Source: Limosilactobacillus ingluviei DSM 15946
Lineage (GTDB): Bacteria; Bacillota; Bacilli; Lactobacillales; Lactobacillaceae
Length of the DNA: 42,537 bases
Assembly (NCBI RefSeq): GCF_001435775.1
Contig: NZ_AZFK01000086.1
Coordinates: 166 to 42,702 of the forward strand
Reading direction: 5' to 3'
Shown here: in pieces, positions 22,134 through 28,997 of the stretch
How the letters are laid out: each line of letters begins with the position of its first letter
How positions within the stretch are numbered: position 1 is the first letter of the stretch
The notes under the pieces: generated by a model
What the model saw: the letters and a program-made list of their open reading frames with translations, nothing else
The model's database searches: none
Told to the model about the DNA's origin: nothing
Translations under genes and position numbers: made by a program

Positions 22134-22500
22134 TTATTTAGGCGTTTGTTTCTTGGTGACCTTCTTGCCCATTTCCATTTGATCGTTATAGCCCCAGACC
22201 CAAGCGACGATAAAGGAGACAATGATCGCCGCCAGACTGGAGAAGAGGAAAGCGTAGAAGGAATTTAAGTCGGTTGGGTACGCCGGATTAAAGAAGGAAG
22301 AGAAACCGATCAGCGACCCGGTAAAGCCGTACATCGAGCCGTGCATTAACCCGGTGATCAGACCACCGACGGCTGAGCCAGCCAACCCGGAGATAAAGAC
22401 CTTGCGGAAGCGCAGGTTGATCCCGTAGATGGCCGCGGCAATCCCTAAGGACTTGCGATCCTTTTTCTTCGACTTGATGGCGACGGCTAAGACGGCGGCG
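22134..22500 (-). pseudogene. PTS EIIC (beta-glucoside/sucrose type), 3' remnant
   Basis: The minus-strand frame reads AVLAVAIKSKKKDRKSLGIAAAIYGINLRFRKVF, then GLAGSAVGGLITGLMHGSMYGFTGSLIGFSSFF and a last helix ending VAWVWGYND. This is the C-terminal part of a sugar-specific PTS EIIC of the beta-glucoside/sucrose/trehalose group. About 300 N-terminal residues are missing, including the rest of the EIIC channel and any EIIB. The normally following GITEPAIYG block is shortened to AAAIYG, suggesting an additional internal deletion. Upstream of about 22500 the frame runs antisense through the oxidoreductase remnant, so the original 5' end has been lost. Confidence 0.75.
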
Positions 22501-22997
22501 GATTCGTTGGCGGTGATGAAGGAACTGGCCAATCGTGGGATCGATTTAATTGAAATTTCAGGTGGCTTATACGAGCATCCCAAGATGATGGAGGATGGCC
22601 AGGGCGCCACTTTTATTGACTACGCGCGCCAGGCAAAGGCCGCCGTCGACGTGCCAATTATGGTTACGGGGGCTTTCGGACCCGGGAAGGGATTGAAGAA
22701 GCAGTGGCCAGCGGGGATACTGATTTGGTCGGGCTTGCTCGCCCGTTGGTATTAGTGCCAGATTTGCCACACCAGCTCCAAGCCGGTACTCTTCGGCCAG
22801 TGCAGGTTTCCCATTTTTCGACGGGGTGGCACCGATTAGATCGCAAGGTAGGGTCATTAATTGGTTTGGCTTACTATGAACAACAAATGGCCAGTTTGGC
22901 AGCGGGGCAAGCCATTACGCGGCCGCAGACGGCTTGGCCGATTTTAGGCTATGCTTTACGTGAACAAGGATTGAAGGCGTTAATACCGTGGAGGTGA
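22501..22997 (+). pseudogene. NADH:flavin oxidoreductase (Old Yellow Enzyme family), truncated and frameshifted
   Basis: From about 22501 the frame reads DSLAVMKELANRGIDLIEISGG, LYEHPKM and VPIMVTGAF. This is the part of OYE-family enzymes around the DLIEISGG strand and the later flavin-contacting strand. A one-base deletion at about 22677 shifts the frame, and the reading continues RTREGIEEAVASGDTDLVGLARPLV to a stop at 22995-22997. The first ~200 residues, including most of the FMN site, are absent. It abuts the PTS remnant at about 22500 and overlaps the ribosome binding site of the next gene. Confidence 0.8.
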
Positions 22998-23000
22998 TAA

Positions 23001-23687
23001 ATGAAAAAGATCTTAGTTGTGGAAACCAATCAAACCAGCTATGGCCAGCGGGCAGAAGCGACTGGGCTGTGGCTGGGAGAAACCACAGAATTTGTGTTAG
23101 CAGTCCAAGCGGTGGGGTATCAAGTTGATTACGTTAGCCCGAAGGGTGGTTATGTCCCCCTGGATCCCCGAAGCATGAAGTATGCCGATGCGGCCAGCTT
23201 GGCCCTGTATCGCCAACCAGCCTTTCAGCGGGCGGCCTTAGCCCAAACCCTGCCACCAGCGGCAGTGCGACCGCAGGATTACATCGCGATTTACTATGCC
23301 GGTGGGCACGGGGTGATGTGGGACTTTCCGGCGGATGCGGGGCTGCGACAGTTGGCGGAAGTGATTTACCAGCAGGGCGGCTATGTCACCGCAGTTTGCC
23401 ACGGAATTGCCGGACTCTTGAATTTGCGGCGGCCAAATGGGGAGTATTTGCTGGTCAATCGCCAGGTCACCGGGTTCACCACCGGTGAAGAAGTGCTGGC
23501 CGGTAAGCGTTGGCAGGTGCCGTTTTTAAACCAAGTTGAAGTAACCCGGCGAGGTGGCCACTTCGTCAAACGGCGGCCGTATGCGACCTTTGCTGTGCAA
23601 GACGGTCGCTTGATTACCGGACAAAATCCGTTTTCGGCCCAAGCGGTGGCAACGAAACTAATCGCGGCGTTGGCAGAAGAAAAATAA
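23001..23687 (+). CDS. DJ-1/PfpI family protein (class I glutamine amidotransferase-like)
   Basis: A 228-residue protein with a flavodoxin-like DJ-1/PfpI fold, near the Hsp31/glyoxalase III branch. GLWLGETTEF carries the conserved acidic residue (Glu at about 28). IAIYYAGGHGVMWDFP and TAVCHGIAGLLNL (nucleophile Cys followed by His) form the elbow. NRQVTGFTTGEEVL and GGHFVKRRPYATFAVQDGRLITGQNP are late family blocks. Likely roles are detoxification of methylglyoxal, deglycation or chaperone activity. Which one cannot be told from sequence. GGAGGTG lies 7 bp before ATG, inside the end of the preceding pseudogene. Confidence 0.85.
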   Translation: MKKILVVETNQTSYGQRAEATGLWLGETTEFVLAVQAVGYQVDYVSPKGGYVPLDPRSMKYADAASLALYRQPAFQRAALAQTLPPAAVRPQDYIAIYYAGGHGVMWDFPADAGLRQLAEVIYQQGGYVTAVCHGIAGLLNLRRPNGEYLLVNRQVTGFTTGEEVLAGKRWQVPFLNQVEVTRRGGHFVKRRPYATFAVQDGRLITGQNPFSAQAVATKLIAALAEEK

Positions 23688-23709
23688 TTTCCTGGGAAAT
23701 AAAATGAGA

Positions 23710-23820
23710 GTGGGAAATAACCTGCTCGGCAAGCCGGATGGATAAGCTAGGACGAAGGTTGGCGCGGTACGCGTCGTTCTTCGTTCGTACTTATCCACTA
23801 GGCTTGCGGTTATTTCCCAC
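23710..23820. repeat. 111-nt structured inverted repeat (long hairpin)
   Basis: The arms pair as GTGGGAAATAACC (13 bp), GCAAGCC (7), GGATAAG (7), ACGAAG (6) and CGC (3). They are separated by one left-side bulge (TGCTCG) and three symmetric internal loops (GGAT/ACTA, CTAGG/TCGTA, GTTGG/TCGTT, read 5'-3' on each strand), closing on GGTAC. The paired blocks match exactly while the loops differ. No T-tract follows, so it is not a normal terminator. It lies between the convergent DJ-1-like and hydrolase genes and could be a mobile palindromic element or structured RNA. Confidence 0.9.
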
Positions 23821-23855
23821 GTGATCTGTGTAATATTCAAAAACCATCAAGAAGG

Positions 23856-24725
23856 TTATTTTTGCCATAAAAAACGGACCAGGAGCCGGTCGACGGCCTT
23901 GTTTTCGTGCAGTTGGCTGTGTTGGCCGCCGGGGCCCTTGATGACTTCTTCCTGGTAGGAATGGGCGCGGCCGGCTACTAACCAGCGTAAAGAACGCGAG
24001 GAAACGTTCGGTACGGTCCCATCGGTGTTATTCTTTGAATTGCCATAAACGTTGAGCACGTCAATTTGACGGGGAAAGGTTTGCCGTAAGCTCAGCAAGC
24101 CCTGGTATTGTGGCAACATTATGGAGGGCCGCCCATTGCCCGCTAAGGTTACCGTGGTTGCCCCCGGCTCCATTACCAGGCCGTTCCAATGCCCGGCTAG
24201 GTCAACAAGCTTTTGGATTTGGGGCAGGGAGCGATCTTGTCCGTGGGCCTTCAAATAATAGTACACTTGGAGGTTCCCCATCGAGTGGGCAACCACGTTC
24301 ACTTTGGTAAAGCCATACTTGGCTTTGACCGCCCGCATCACGGCCAGAACGTACTGGCTACTGTTGGCGTAGGCGTCCACGAGCGAACCGGCGCCTGATT
24401 TGACGCTTTTGTTATTTTGCAGGTTAACTTCGATGATTGGATTGCGCGCGCCAGGGGTTAAGCGACCGTACCAGGTGACTTGGCCATCCTTGGCGACATC
24501 GGCGCGGACGATCGTCGTGGTGACCCCACGGCTGAGGGCGTAATTGGCCATTTGCTGTTCGGCGTGGTATGACGAGCCCCAGCCATGAAAAAAGAGGGTT
24601 GGGGTGGTGGAATTAACAAAGTGGGCGGCTTGCGTTCCTTGTTGCGTGCGATTGTGGTTCGCTGCCACTACGGCCCCGGCCAGGGCCACCAGCACGAGCA
24701 ACCAACGCCACCAAAATTTTTGCAT
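23856..24725 (-). CDS. secreted or membrane-anchored alpha/beta hydrolase (DUF915-like)
   Basis: A 289-residue protein with an N-terminal hydrophobic segment (about 6-22, WRWLLVLVALAGAVVAA) that may be a signal peptide or anchor. The hydrolase body begins TPTLFFHGWGSS (oxyanion region). VVAHSMGNLQVYYYL provides the nucleophilic Ser in the AHSMG elbow. NNTDGTVPNVSS supplies the likely catalytic Asp. GGQHSQLHENKAVDRLL supplies the His. The substrate is unknown; lactobacilli encode many such DUF915 proteins. GGAGG precedes ATG 24725. The gene is monocistronic. Confidence 0.85.
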   Translation of the reverse strand: MQKFWWRWLLVLVALAGAVVAANHNRTQQGTQAAHFVNSTTPTLFFHGWGSSYHAEQQMANYALSRGVTTTIVRADVAKDGQVTWYGRLTPGARNPIIEVNLQNNKSVKSGAGSLVDAYANSSQYVLAVMRAVKAKYGFTKVNVVAHSMGNLQVYYYLKAHGQDRSLPQIQKLVDLAGHWNGLVMEPGATTVTLAGNGRPSIMLPQYQGLLSLRQTFPRQIDVLNVYGNSKNNTDGTVPNVSSRSLRWLVAGRAHSYQEEVIKGPGGQHSQLHENKAVDRLLVRFLWQK

Positions 24726-24797
24726 TTTCGTTTCCTCCAGTTAGCGTATTTTATGGTTATGATTGCGATTGCAAAGAAAATTGTCAAGTTTAAAGGC

Positions 24798-24826
24798 TTG
24801 CATGTCACTTCAGAACCCGGTAGAGT
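24798..24826 (+). promoter_or_regulatory. possible promoter of the MFS gene at 24929
   Basis: TTGCAT (24798-24803), a 17-bp spacer and TAGAGT (24821-24826). The match is moderate. Transcription from it would pass through the hairpin at 24866. Confidence 0.4.
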
Positions 24827-24865
24827 AGATTGGATAGAATTTAACGCGCCCGTGGCGGCGGAGCA

Positions 24866-24888
24866 AACCAGGTTGGCGCCTGGTTTTT
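24866..24888 (+). terminator. terminator-like hairpin in the leader of the MFS gene
   Basis: AACCAGG (24866-24872) pairs with CCTGGTT (24879-24885), with T5 overlapping the end. No gene reads into it from upstream on this strand, so it may be an attenuator for the gene 40 bp downstream. Confidence 0.5.
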
Positions 24889-24928
24889 AATTTGGCCGCG
24901 GGACCATAAAGAAACGGAGGAACGTACA

Positions 24929-26092
24929 ATGCGAAAAGAGCAATTGCGTGCGATTGTTTTTGTCTTAGTCGCCTTTATGTTGGGCTGTAATGAGTACGTG
25001 ATTGTCGGGGTTTTGCCCGATGTGGCCCACGAATACCATGTCTCGTTGGCCTCGCTGGGTTACGTGGTGACGATTTTTGCTTTTGTCTACGCCTTAAGTA
25101 CGCCAATTATTACGTCGGTGGCGGGGCGGTGGCCCCGGCATAAGGTGCTGCTGGCGTTGATGGTCGTCTTTTTAATCGGCAATACCTGGACGGCCCTGGC
25201 CAAGGGGTATTGGGCTTTGATTTTATCGCGGATGTTGACGGCGACGGTGGCCGGCGCAATTATCTCCTTGGTATTGGTGATTGCAGCCTTTGTCGCGCCC
25301 CCAGCGAAGCGGGCGGGGTTGGTCTCGTGGATCTTTGCCGGTTTTAGTATTGCTTCCGTGATTGGGGTGCCGATTGGGACCTTGGTCAGTCAGCATCTCA
25401 CTTGGCATGACAGCTTTTGGATGATTACCTGGTTGACGGTGATCGTAATGGGCCTGTTGGTCTGGTTGGTACCCAAAGACACCCCTCAGGTTAAGGGACA
25501 TTTGAAAGATCAGTTTGCCCTGTTTGCTGATCGCCGGATTTTGGTGGGGATTACCTTTATCGTGGCAGTCTGTGCAGCCGACTACACCTTCTATACTTAC
25601 ATTCGGCCGTTATTGACCACCGTCTTGGGCTTCAATGATACCTGGTTAAACTGGCTCTTATTGATGATGGGGATCTTCTTTATTATCGGTAACAAGTTTG
25701 GGGGCTTTTTGGCTGACAACGGTGGTGTTAAGCGGCTGCCGGGGATGTACGTGGCGATGACGATCCTCTTAGCCTTAATGGCCCCGTCGTTTGCTTGGCC
25801 GTGGGCGACGGTTGCCATCATCGCTTTGGTTTGCGTGGCTTTGGCGGGGTATGGGGCCTCGACCCAGCTGATGTTTTTAAACATCGCCGAAAAAGAGTAC
25901 CCGCAAGCCTTGGATCTGGCTTCGTCGTTAAACTCGATCTTTGCTAACATCGGGATTTCACTGGGATCGTTGACGGCTGCGGAAACGGTTCGGTTCTTGG
26001 ATCTGACGAAAGTCGGCTACATTGCGGCGCTCTACGGGGCGTTGGCCACGGTTTTGATTATGTTGGCGGCCAAGTGGCGTAACCAAAGCTAA
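24929..26092 (+). CDS. MFS transporter, DHA1-like
   Basis: A 387-residue, 12-helix major facilitator of the AraJ/PbuE-like DHA1 type. The first helix has GCNEYVIVGVLPDVAHEYHVS. The segment YALSTPIITSVAGRWPRHKVLL carries a diverged motif A, followed by FSIASVIGVPIGTLVSQHLTWHDSFW (motif C region). Exporters of this group move purines, sugars, arabinose-type compounds or drugs; the substrate cannot be told. ATG 24929 has CGGAGG 8 bp upstream. It is monocistronic and divergent from the hydrolase gene. Confidence 0.87.
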   Translation: MRKEQLRAIVFVLVAFMLGCNEYVIVGVLPDVAHEYHVSLASLGYVVTIFAFVYALSTPIITSVAGRWPRHKVLLALMVVFLIGNTWTALAKGYWALILSRMLTATVAGAIISLVLVIAAFVAPPAKRAGLVSWIFAGFSIASVIGVPIGTLVSQHLTWHDSFWMITWLTVIVMGLLVWLVPKDTPQVKGHLKDQFALFADRRILVGITFIVAVCAADYTFYTYIRPLLTTVLGFNDTWLNWLLLMMGIFFIIGNKFGGFLADNGGVKRLPGMYVAMTILLALMAPSFAWPWATVAIIALVCVALAGYGASTQLMFLNIAEKEYPQALDLASSLNSIFANIGISLGSLTAAETVRFLDLTKVGYIAALYGALATVLIMLAAKWRNQS

Positions 26093-26095
26093 ACG

Positions 26096-26133
26096 AAAAA
26101 TCACGCTTTGCCCAGGTGGCTAGCGTGATTTTT
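26096..26133. terminator. bidirectional terminator
   Basis: AAAAATCACGCT (26096-26107) and AGCGTGATTTTT (26122-26133) form a 12-bp perfect stem between convergent genes. Confidence 0.9.
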
Positions 26134-26135
26134 TA

Positions 26136-26654
26136 TTAAAGATTTAATTCGAAGGCCAAACGTTCCGGATGGTTGGGTTCATTAACGTAAATCGTGCCGC
26201 GGTGGCTAAAGCCCGCTGCCTTGACGAGGGTCTGGACCGGCTGGTTGAGTTGGTAGGTATCAATGCGGAAATTCCGAATTCCTTGCGCCGCGCCAACTGA
26301 GATAGCGGTACTGAGCATGAATTTGCCCAGTCCTTGGCCCCGGTATTGGTCGCTCAAGGCGACCCGGTGCAAGGTCGCATATGGTGCGGTCGTATCCGCC
26401 CAAGCGCCATCGATGTGCTGGTAAGTTGGTTCGTCGCCGACCACGAGGGCCAGGTACCCGACCACAGTTTGCTCCAGCCGTAAGACCCACCCCTGTTCTG
26501 CCGCTAGGTCGGTTTCAATCGTGGCTTGATTCGGGTAGCCGGTTTGCCACTGCGGGGATCCGGCGGCCCTTAAAGCGGCTTTCGCCTGGTCAATAATCGT
26601 CATAATGGCGGGGAGATCGGCCGTGCTGGCGGGAACTAAGATTGGAATTGCCAT
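26136..26654 (-). CDS. GNAT family N-acetyltransferase
   Basis: A 172-residue acetyltransferase. Motif A is ATLHRVALSDQYRGQGLGKFMLSTAI, with the QYRGQGLG acetyl-CoA pyrophosphate loop at about residues 102-109. It is followed by IRNFRIDTYQLNQPVQTLVKAAGFSHRGTI, the usual strand-5/helix-4 block. N-terminal IPILVPASTADLPAIMTIIDQAK fits the family start. The acceptor substrate is unknown. ATG 26654 lies about 10 bp after a GGAGGC ribosome binding site. Confidence 0.87.
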   Translation of the reverse strand: MAIPILVPASTADLPAIMTIIDQAKAALRAAGSPQWQTGYPNQATIETDLAAEQGWVLRLEQTVVGYLALVVGDEPTYQHIDGAWADTTAPYATLHRVALSDQYRGQGLGKFMLSTAISVGAAQGIRNFRIDTYQLNQPVQTLVKAAGFSHRGTIYVNEPNHPERLAFELNL

Positions 26655-26724
26655 TTAAACTGCCTCCGTGATAATTTTGCTGCTTCTAGGATAGCACCAA
26701 TTACGCTGGGTGACGATTGAAAAA

Positions 26725-27324
26725 TTAGTTAGCAAAATGGTCGTAGCGATCAAGCTTGAACTTTTGGATGGCATAAATGAGCTTATTGGCGTAGGCGGGG
26801 TCGGTCGCGTAGCCGTTTTTTTGTAACTCCCAGGCAGCCGTTTGGTAATCCTTGGCGGTGGTGACGCCTTTGAAGCGGTCGTGGTTATCAACCGTGCCGT
26901 TTAAAATCAGTTTGGCGTGGGCTTGAATCGAGTCTGCCCAGGAATCATAAACGGCAAAATCCTGTTTGACGGTCTTAGTATGCCCGTTGAGCGTTTCTTT
27001 GGTCGCTAACCGGACCTTGGCCTGGTGGCCGGAAGCCTTCATCCCAAAGAGGTTATTGTATTTATAGGCCAACTTAGCCCGGCCCCAATCCGATTCCAGG
27101 CCAGCTTGAGCAATCACGATGCTGGCAGGAATGTGGTATTTTTTTTGTTCTGCTTGGGCCGCCGGAGCGATTTGCTTGATGAATTGCTTGACCGTCATAT
27201 CGGCCGGGTGACTTTCCCGCGTCGGCGTTTGGCTGGGCCGGTTGACTAAAAAGACGGTCAGGCCGGCTAAAGCGATGAGGGCTAAGCCGCCAATCAAGAT
27301 GGCTACCAGTGTTTTTTTCTGCAT
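26725..27324 (-). CDS. membrane-anchored GH73 glucosaminidase (peptidoglycan hydrolase)
   Basis: A 199-residue protein. Residues 5-28 form a hydrophobic N-terminal segment (LVAILIGGLALIALAGLTVFLV), either signal or anchor. The remainder is a glycoside hydrolase family 73 (LytG/FlgJ-like) domain: IAPAAQAEQKKYHIPASIVIAQAGLESDWGRA with the catalytic Glu in LESDWG, then YNNLFGMKA, FAVYDSWADSIQAHAKLI and AAWELQKNGYATDPAYANKLI. It cleaves GlcNAc-MurNAc linkages in the wall, in cell separation or turnover. GAAAGGA precedes ATG. There are no cell-wall-binding repeats, so the N-terminal helix probably keeps it at the membrane. Confidence 0.9.
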   Translation of the reverse strand: MQKKTLVAILIGGLALIALAGLTVFLVNRPSQTPTRESHPADMTVKQFIKQIAPAAQAEQKKYHIPASIVIAQAGLESDWGRAKLAYKYNNLFGMKASGHQAKVRLATKETLNGHTKTVKQDFAVYDSWADSIQAHAKLILNGTVDNHDRFKGVTTAKDYQTAAWELQKNGYATDPAYANKLIYAIQKFKLDRYDHFAN

Positions 27325-27453
27325 GATAAAATCCTTTCTTTCGTTCCCTTTGATCTTAAAAGAAGCCCTTGCGAAATGGTAGTTTTTTCGCCAATCGTAA
27401 CCAATTTGTTAGCTGGTGCGCAGAAAAAGTTCAAATTTTTTCGGGACCGGGGC

Positions 27454-27481
27454 TTGCAATTCCCCAAAAGTTGGTTAGAAT
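27454..27481 (+). promoter_or_regulatory. promoter of the asnA T-box transcript
   Basis: TTGCAA (27454-27459), a 16-bp spacer and TAGAAT (27476-27481). A stronger TATAAT overlaps at 27481-27486 but its spacing to the -35 would be 21 bp. Confidence 0.5.
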
Positions 27482-27489
27482 ATAATCAA

Positions 27490-27776
27490 CAAATTTAAAA
27501 AACAATGAGAAAGACGAGTAGCCAGCCGCATTCGTGCAGTGACTTGGGGTTAGTGGGAACCCAAGCGACCCTGGACTGGTGAAAAACCCTTTCGGATGTT
27601 GCTGCCCCAAACGCAAAGCGAAGTAGGCGCAGCCGTTACCGGAACGTTACCCCCGGCAGAGTATGTTAGTACTCTTATTTGAGGTGGCTTGGGTCAGACC
27701 CCCAAGCAACTAGGGTGGTACCGCGGAAAGAAGCCTTTCGTCCCTTGGAATTCAGGGGATGAAGGGCTTCTTTTCA
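27490..27776 (+). ncRNA. T-box leader (likely asparagine specific)
   Basis: A leader of about 285 nt has AGGGTGGTACCGCGG (T-box, about 27713-27727). A long terminator stem follows, GAAAGAAGCCTTTCGTCCC (27726-27744) pairing with GGGATGAAGGGCTTCTTTTC. Upstream, GGCTTGGG/CCCCAAGC forms a preceding hairpin. The downstream asparagine synthetase implies tRNA-Asn sensing. An AAC triplet at 27585-27587 lies in TGAAA-AAC-C, similar to the TGAAG-specifier context of the other two leaders, but it lacks the purine expected next, so the specifier is uncertain. Confidence 0.88.
27726..27776 (+). terminator. regulated terminator of the asnA T-box
   Basis: A stem of about 17 bp (GAAGCC-TTTCGTCCC with GGGATGAA-GGGCTTC) ends in TTTTCATTTC. 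The tail is broken, as in several T-box terminators. Confidence 0.75.
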
Positions 27777-27823
27777 TTTCTTAAAACCAAGTTGCACGTG
27801 AGTTAATTAAGGAGGACCTTCTT

Positions 27824-28834
27824 ATGACGTTGATTTTACCAAAAGATTATGACTCAAAGCTGACGATTCGCGAAACCGAAGAAGCCATCCGCTACATCCG
27901 GGAAACGTTCCAAGATGAATTATCGGCGGAATTAAACTTGCAACGGATGTCAGCCCCGATGTTTGTGCGCCACTCCAGCGGGCTCAACGACGATTTAAAC
28001 GGGGTTGAAACGCCAGTCCACTTTACCGCCAAAGACTTAGGCGATGAACGGATCGAGATCGTCCACTCCCTGGCCAAGTGGAAGCGCCTGGCTTTGAAAA
28101 AGTATGGCTTCGGGATGCACGAAGGGCTGTACACAAACATGAACGCCATTCGCAAGGACGAAGACATGGACAACTTCCACTCGATCTACGTTGACCAGTG
28201 GGACTGGGAAAAGGTGATCGCCAAAGAAGAACGGACGGAAGCGACCTTAAAGGCTACTGTTAAGCAAATCTTCAAGGTCATCAAGCACATGGAACACGAG
28301 GTGTGGTACAAGTACCCGCAAGCTGTGCACCACTTGCCAGATGAAATTCACTTTGTGACGACCCAAGAACTAGAAGACCGCTGGCCAGAATTGACGCCAA
28401 TGGAACGGGAAGACAAGATCGCTAAGGAATTGGGCTGTGTCTTTGTTATGAAGATCGGTGACAAGTTGCAACGTTCCGGTGAACGTCACGACGGGCGCGC
28501 CCCCGACTACGATGATTGGGCGTTGAACGGTGACATTATTTTCTGGTATGAACCCCTGGGCTGCAAGTTGGAAGTTTCCAGTATGGGGATCCGGGTATCC
28601 GAAAAATCGCTGGCGGAACAATTAAAGAAAGCCGGCGCTGAAGAGCGGGCGAAATTGCCATTCCACCGCGCCCTGTTGGCGGGGGAACTGCCATACACGA
28701 TCGGTGGGGGGATTGGGCAATCCCGGCTGTGCATGTTGCTGTTAGGCAAGGCCCACGTTGGTGAAGTGCAAGCCAGCCTGTGGCCAGAAAGCATGCGGGA
28801 AGAATGCGATAAGGTCGGCATTCACTTGCTATAA
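27824..28834 (+). CDS. asnA: aspartate--ammonia ligase (asparagine synthetase A)
   Basis: A 336-residue enzyme that makes asparagine from aspartate, ammonia and ATP through an aspartyl-AMP intermediate; its fold is like class II aminoacyl-tRNA synthetases. Recognisable blocks are ISFV-type N-terminal sequence ending [91 protein letters not shown] and [14 protein letters not shown]. The length is normal for AsnA. GGAGG lies about 8 bp before ATG. T-box control ties expression to uncharged tRNA-Asn. The ammonia could come from the asparaginase reaction only wastefully, so the two are presumably regulated oppositely. Confidence 0.95.
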   Translation: MTLILPKDYDSKLTIRETEEAIRYIRETFQDELSAELNLQRMSAPMFVRHSSGLNDDLNGVETPVHFTAKDLGDERIEIVHSLAKWKRLALKKYGFGMHEGLYTNMNAIRKDEDMDNFHSIYVDQWDWEKVIAKEERTEATLKATVKQIFKVIKHMEHEVWYKYPQAVHHLPDEIHFVTTQELEDRWPELTPMEREDKIAKELGCVFVMKIGDKLQRSGERHDGRAPDYDDWALNGDIIFWYEPLGCKLEVSSMGIRVSEKSLAEQLKKAGAEERAKLPFHRALLAGELPYTIGGGIGQSRLCMLLLGKAHVGEVQASLWPESMREECDKVGIHLL

Positions 28835-28854
28835 TTAGACCGCCTTCCTTCGGA

Positions 28855-28879
28855 CCCCAGGCTTCCTCCCAGCCTGGGG
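28855..28879 (+). terminator. hairpin after asnA
   Basis: CCCCAGGCT (28855-28863) and AGCCTGGGG (28871-28879) form a 9-bp perfect stem, but only CCCTTCG follows instead of a T-tract. It may be a weak terminator or an RNA-stabilising hairpin. Confidence 0.5.
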
Positions 28880-28924
28880 CCCTTCGCCAGTGGACCCGGC
28901 GAACGAAAACAATTTTAAATCACA

Positions 28925-28955
28925 GGCAGGATCTCCGGCGGGGGTCCTGCCTTTT
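28925..28955 (+). terminator. terminator before the helicase gene
   Basis: GGCAGGA (28925-28931) and TCCTGCC (28945-28951) pair, followed by T4. A TATAAT at 28959-28964 right behind it is the probable -10 of the helicase gene; no -35 is visible because that position is inside the hairpin. Confidence 0.7.
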
Positions 28956-28997
28956 CGGTATAATGGGAAAAGTGAATTGAATTCAGGGGGAATCAGG

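Noticed and set aside
22501-22610. N-terminal extension of the PTS fragment as a new chimeric protein
   Set aside because: This part is simply the antisense of the oxidoreductase remnant; no start signal or motif supports a functional fusion.
27585-27587. AAC as the definite specifier of the asnA T-box
   Set aside because: The following base is C instead of the expected purine, and the leader was not folded; kept only as a candidate.
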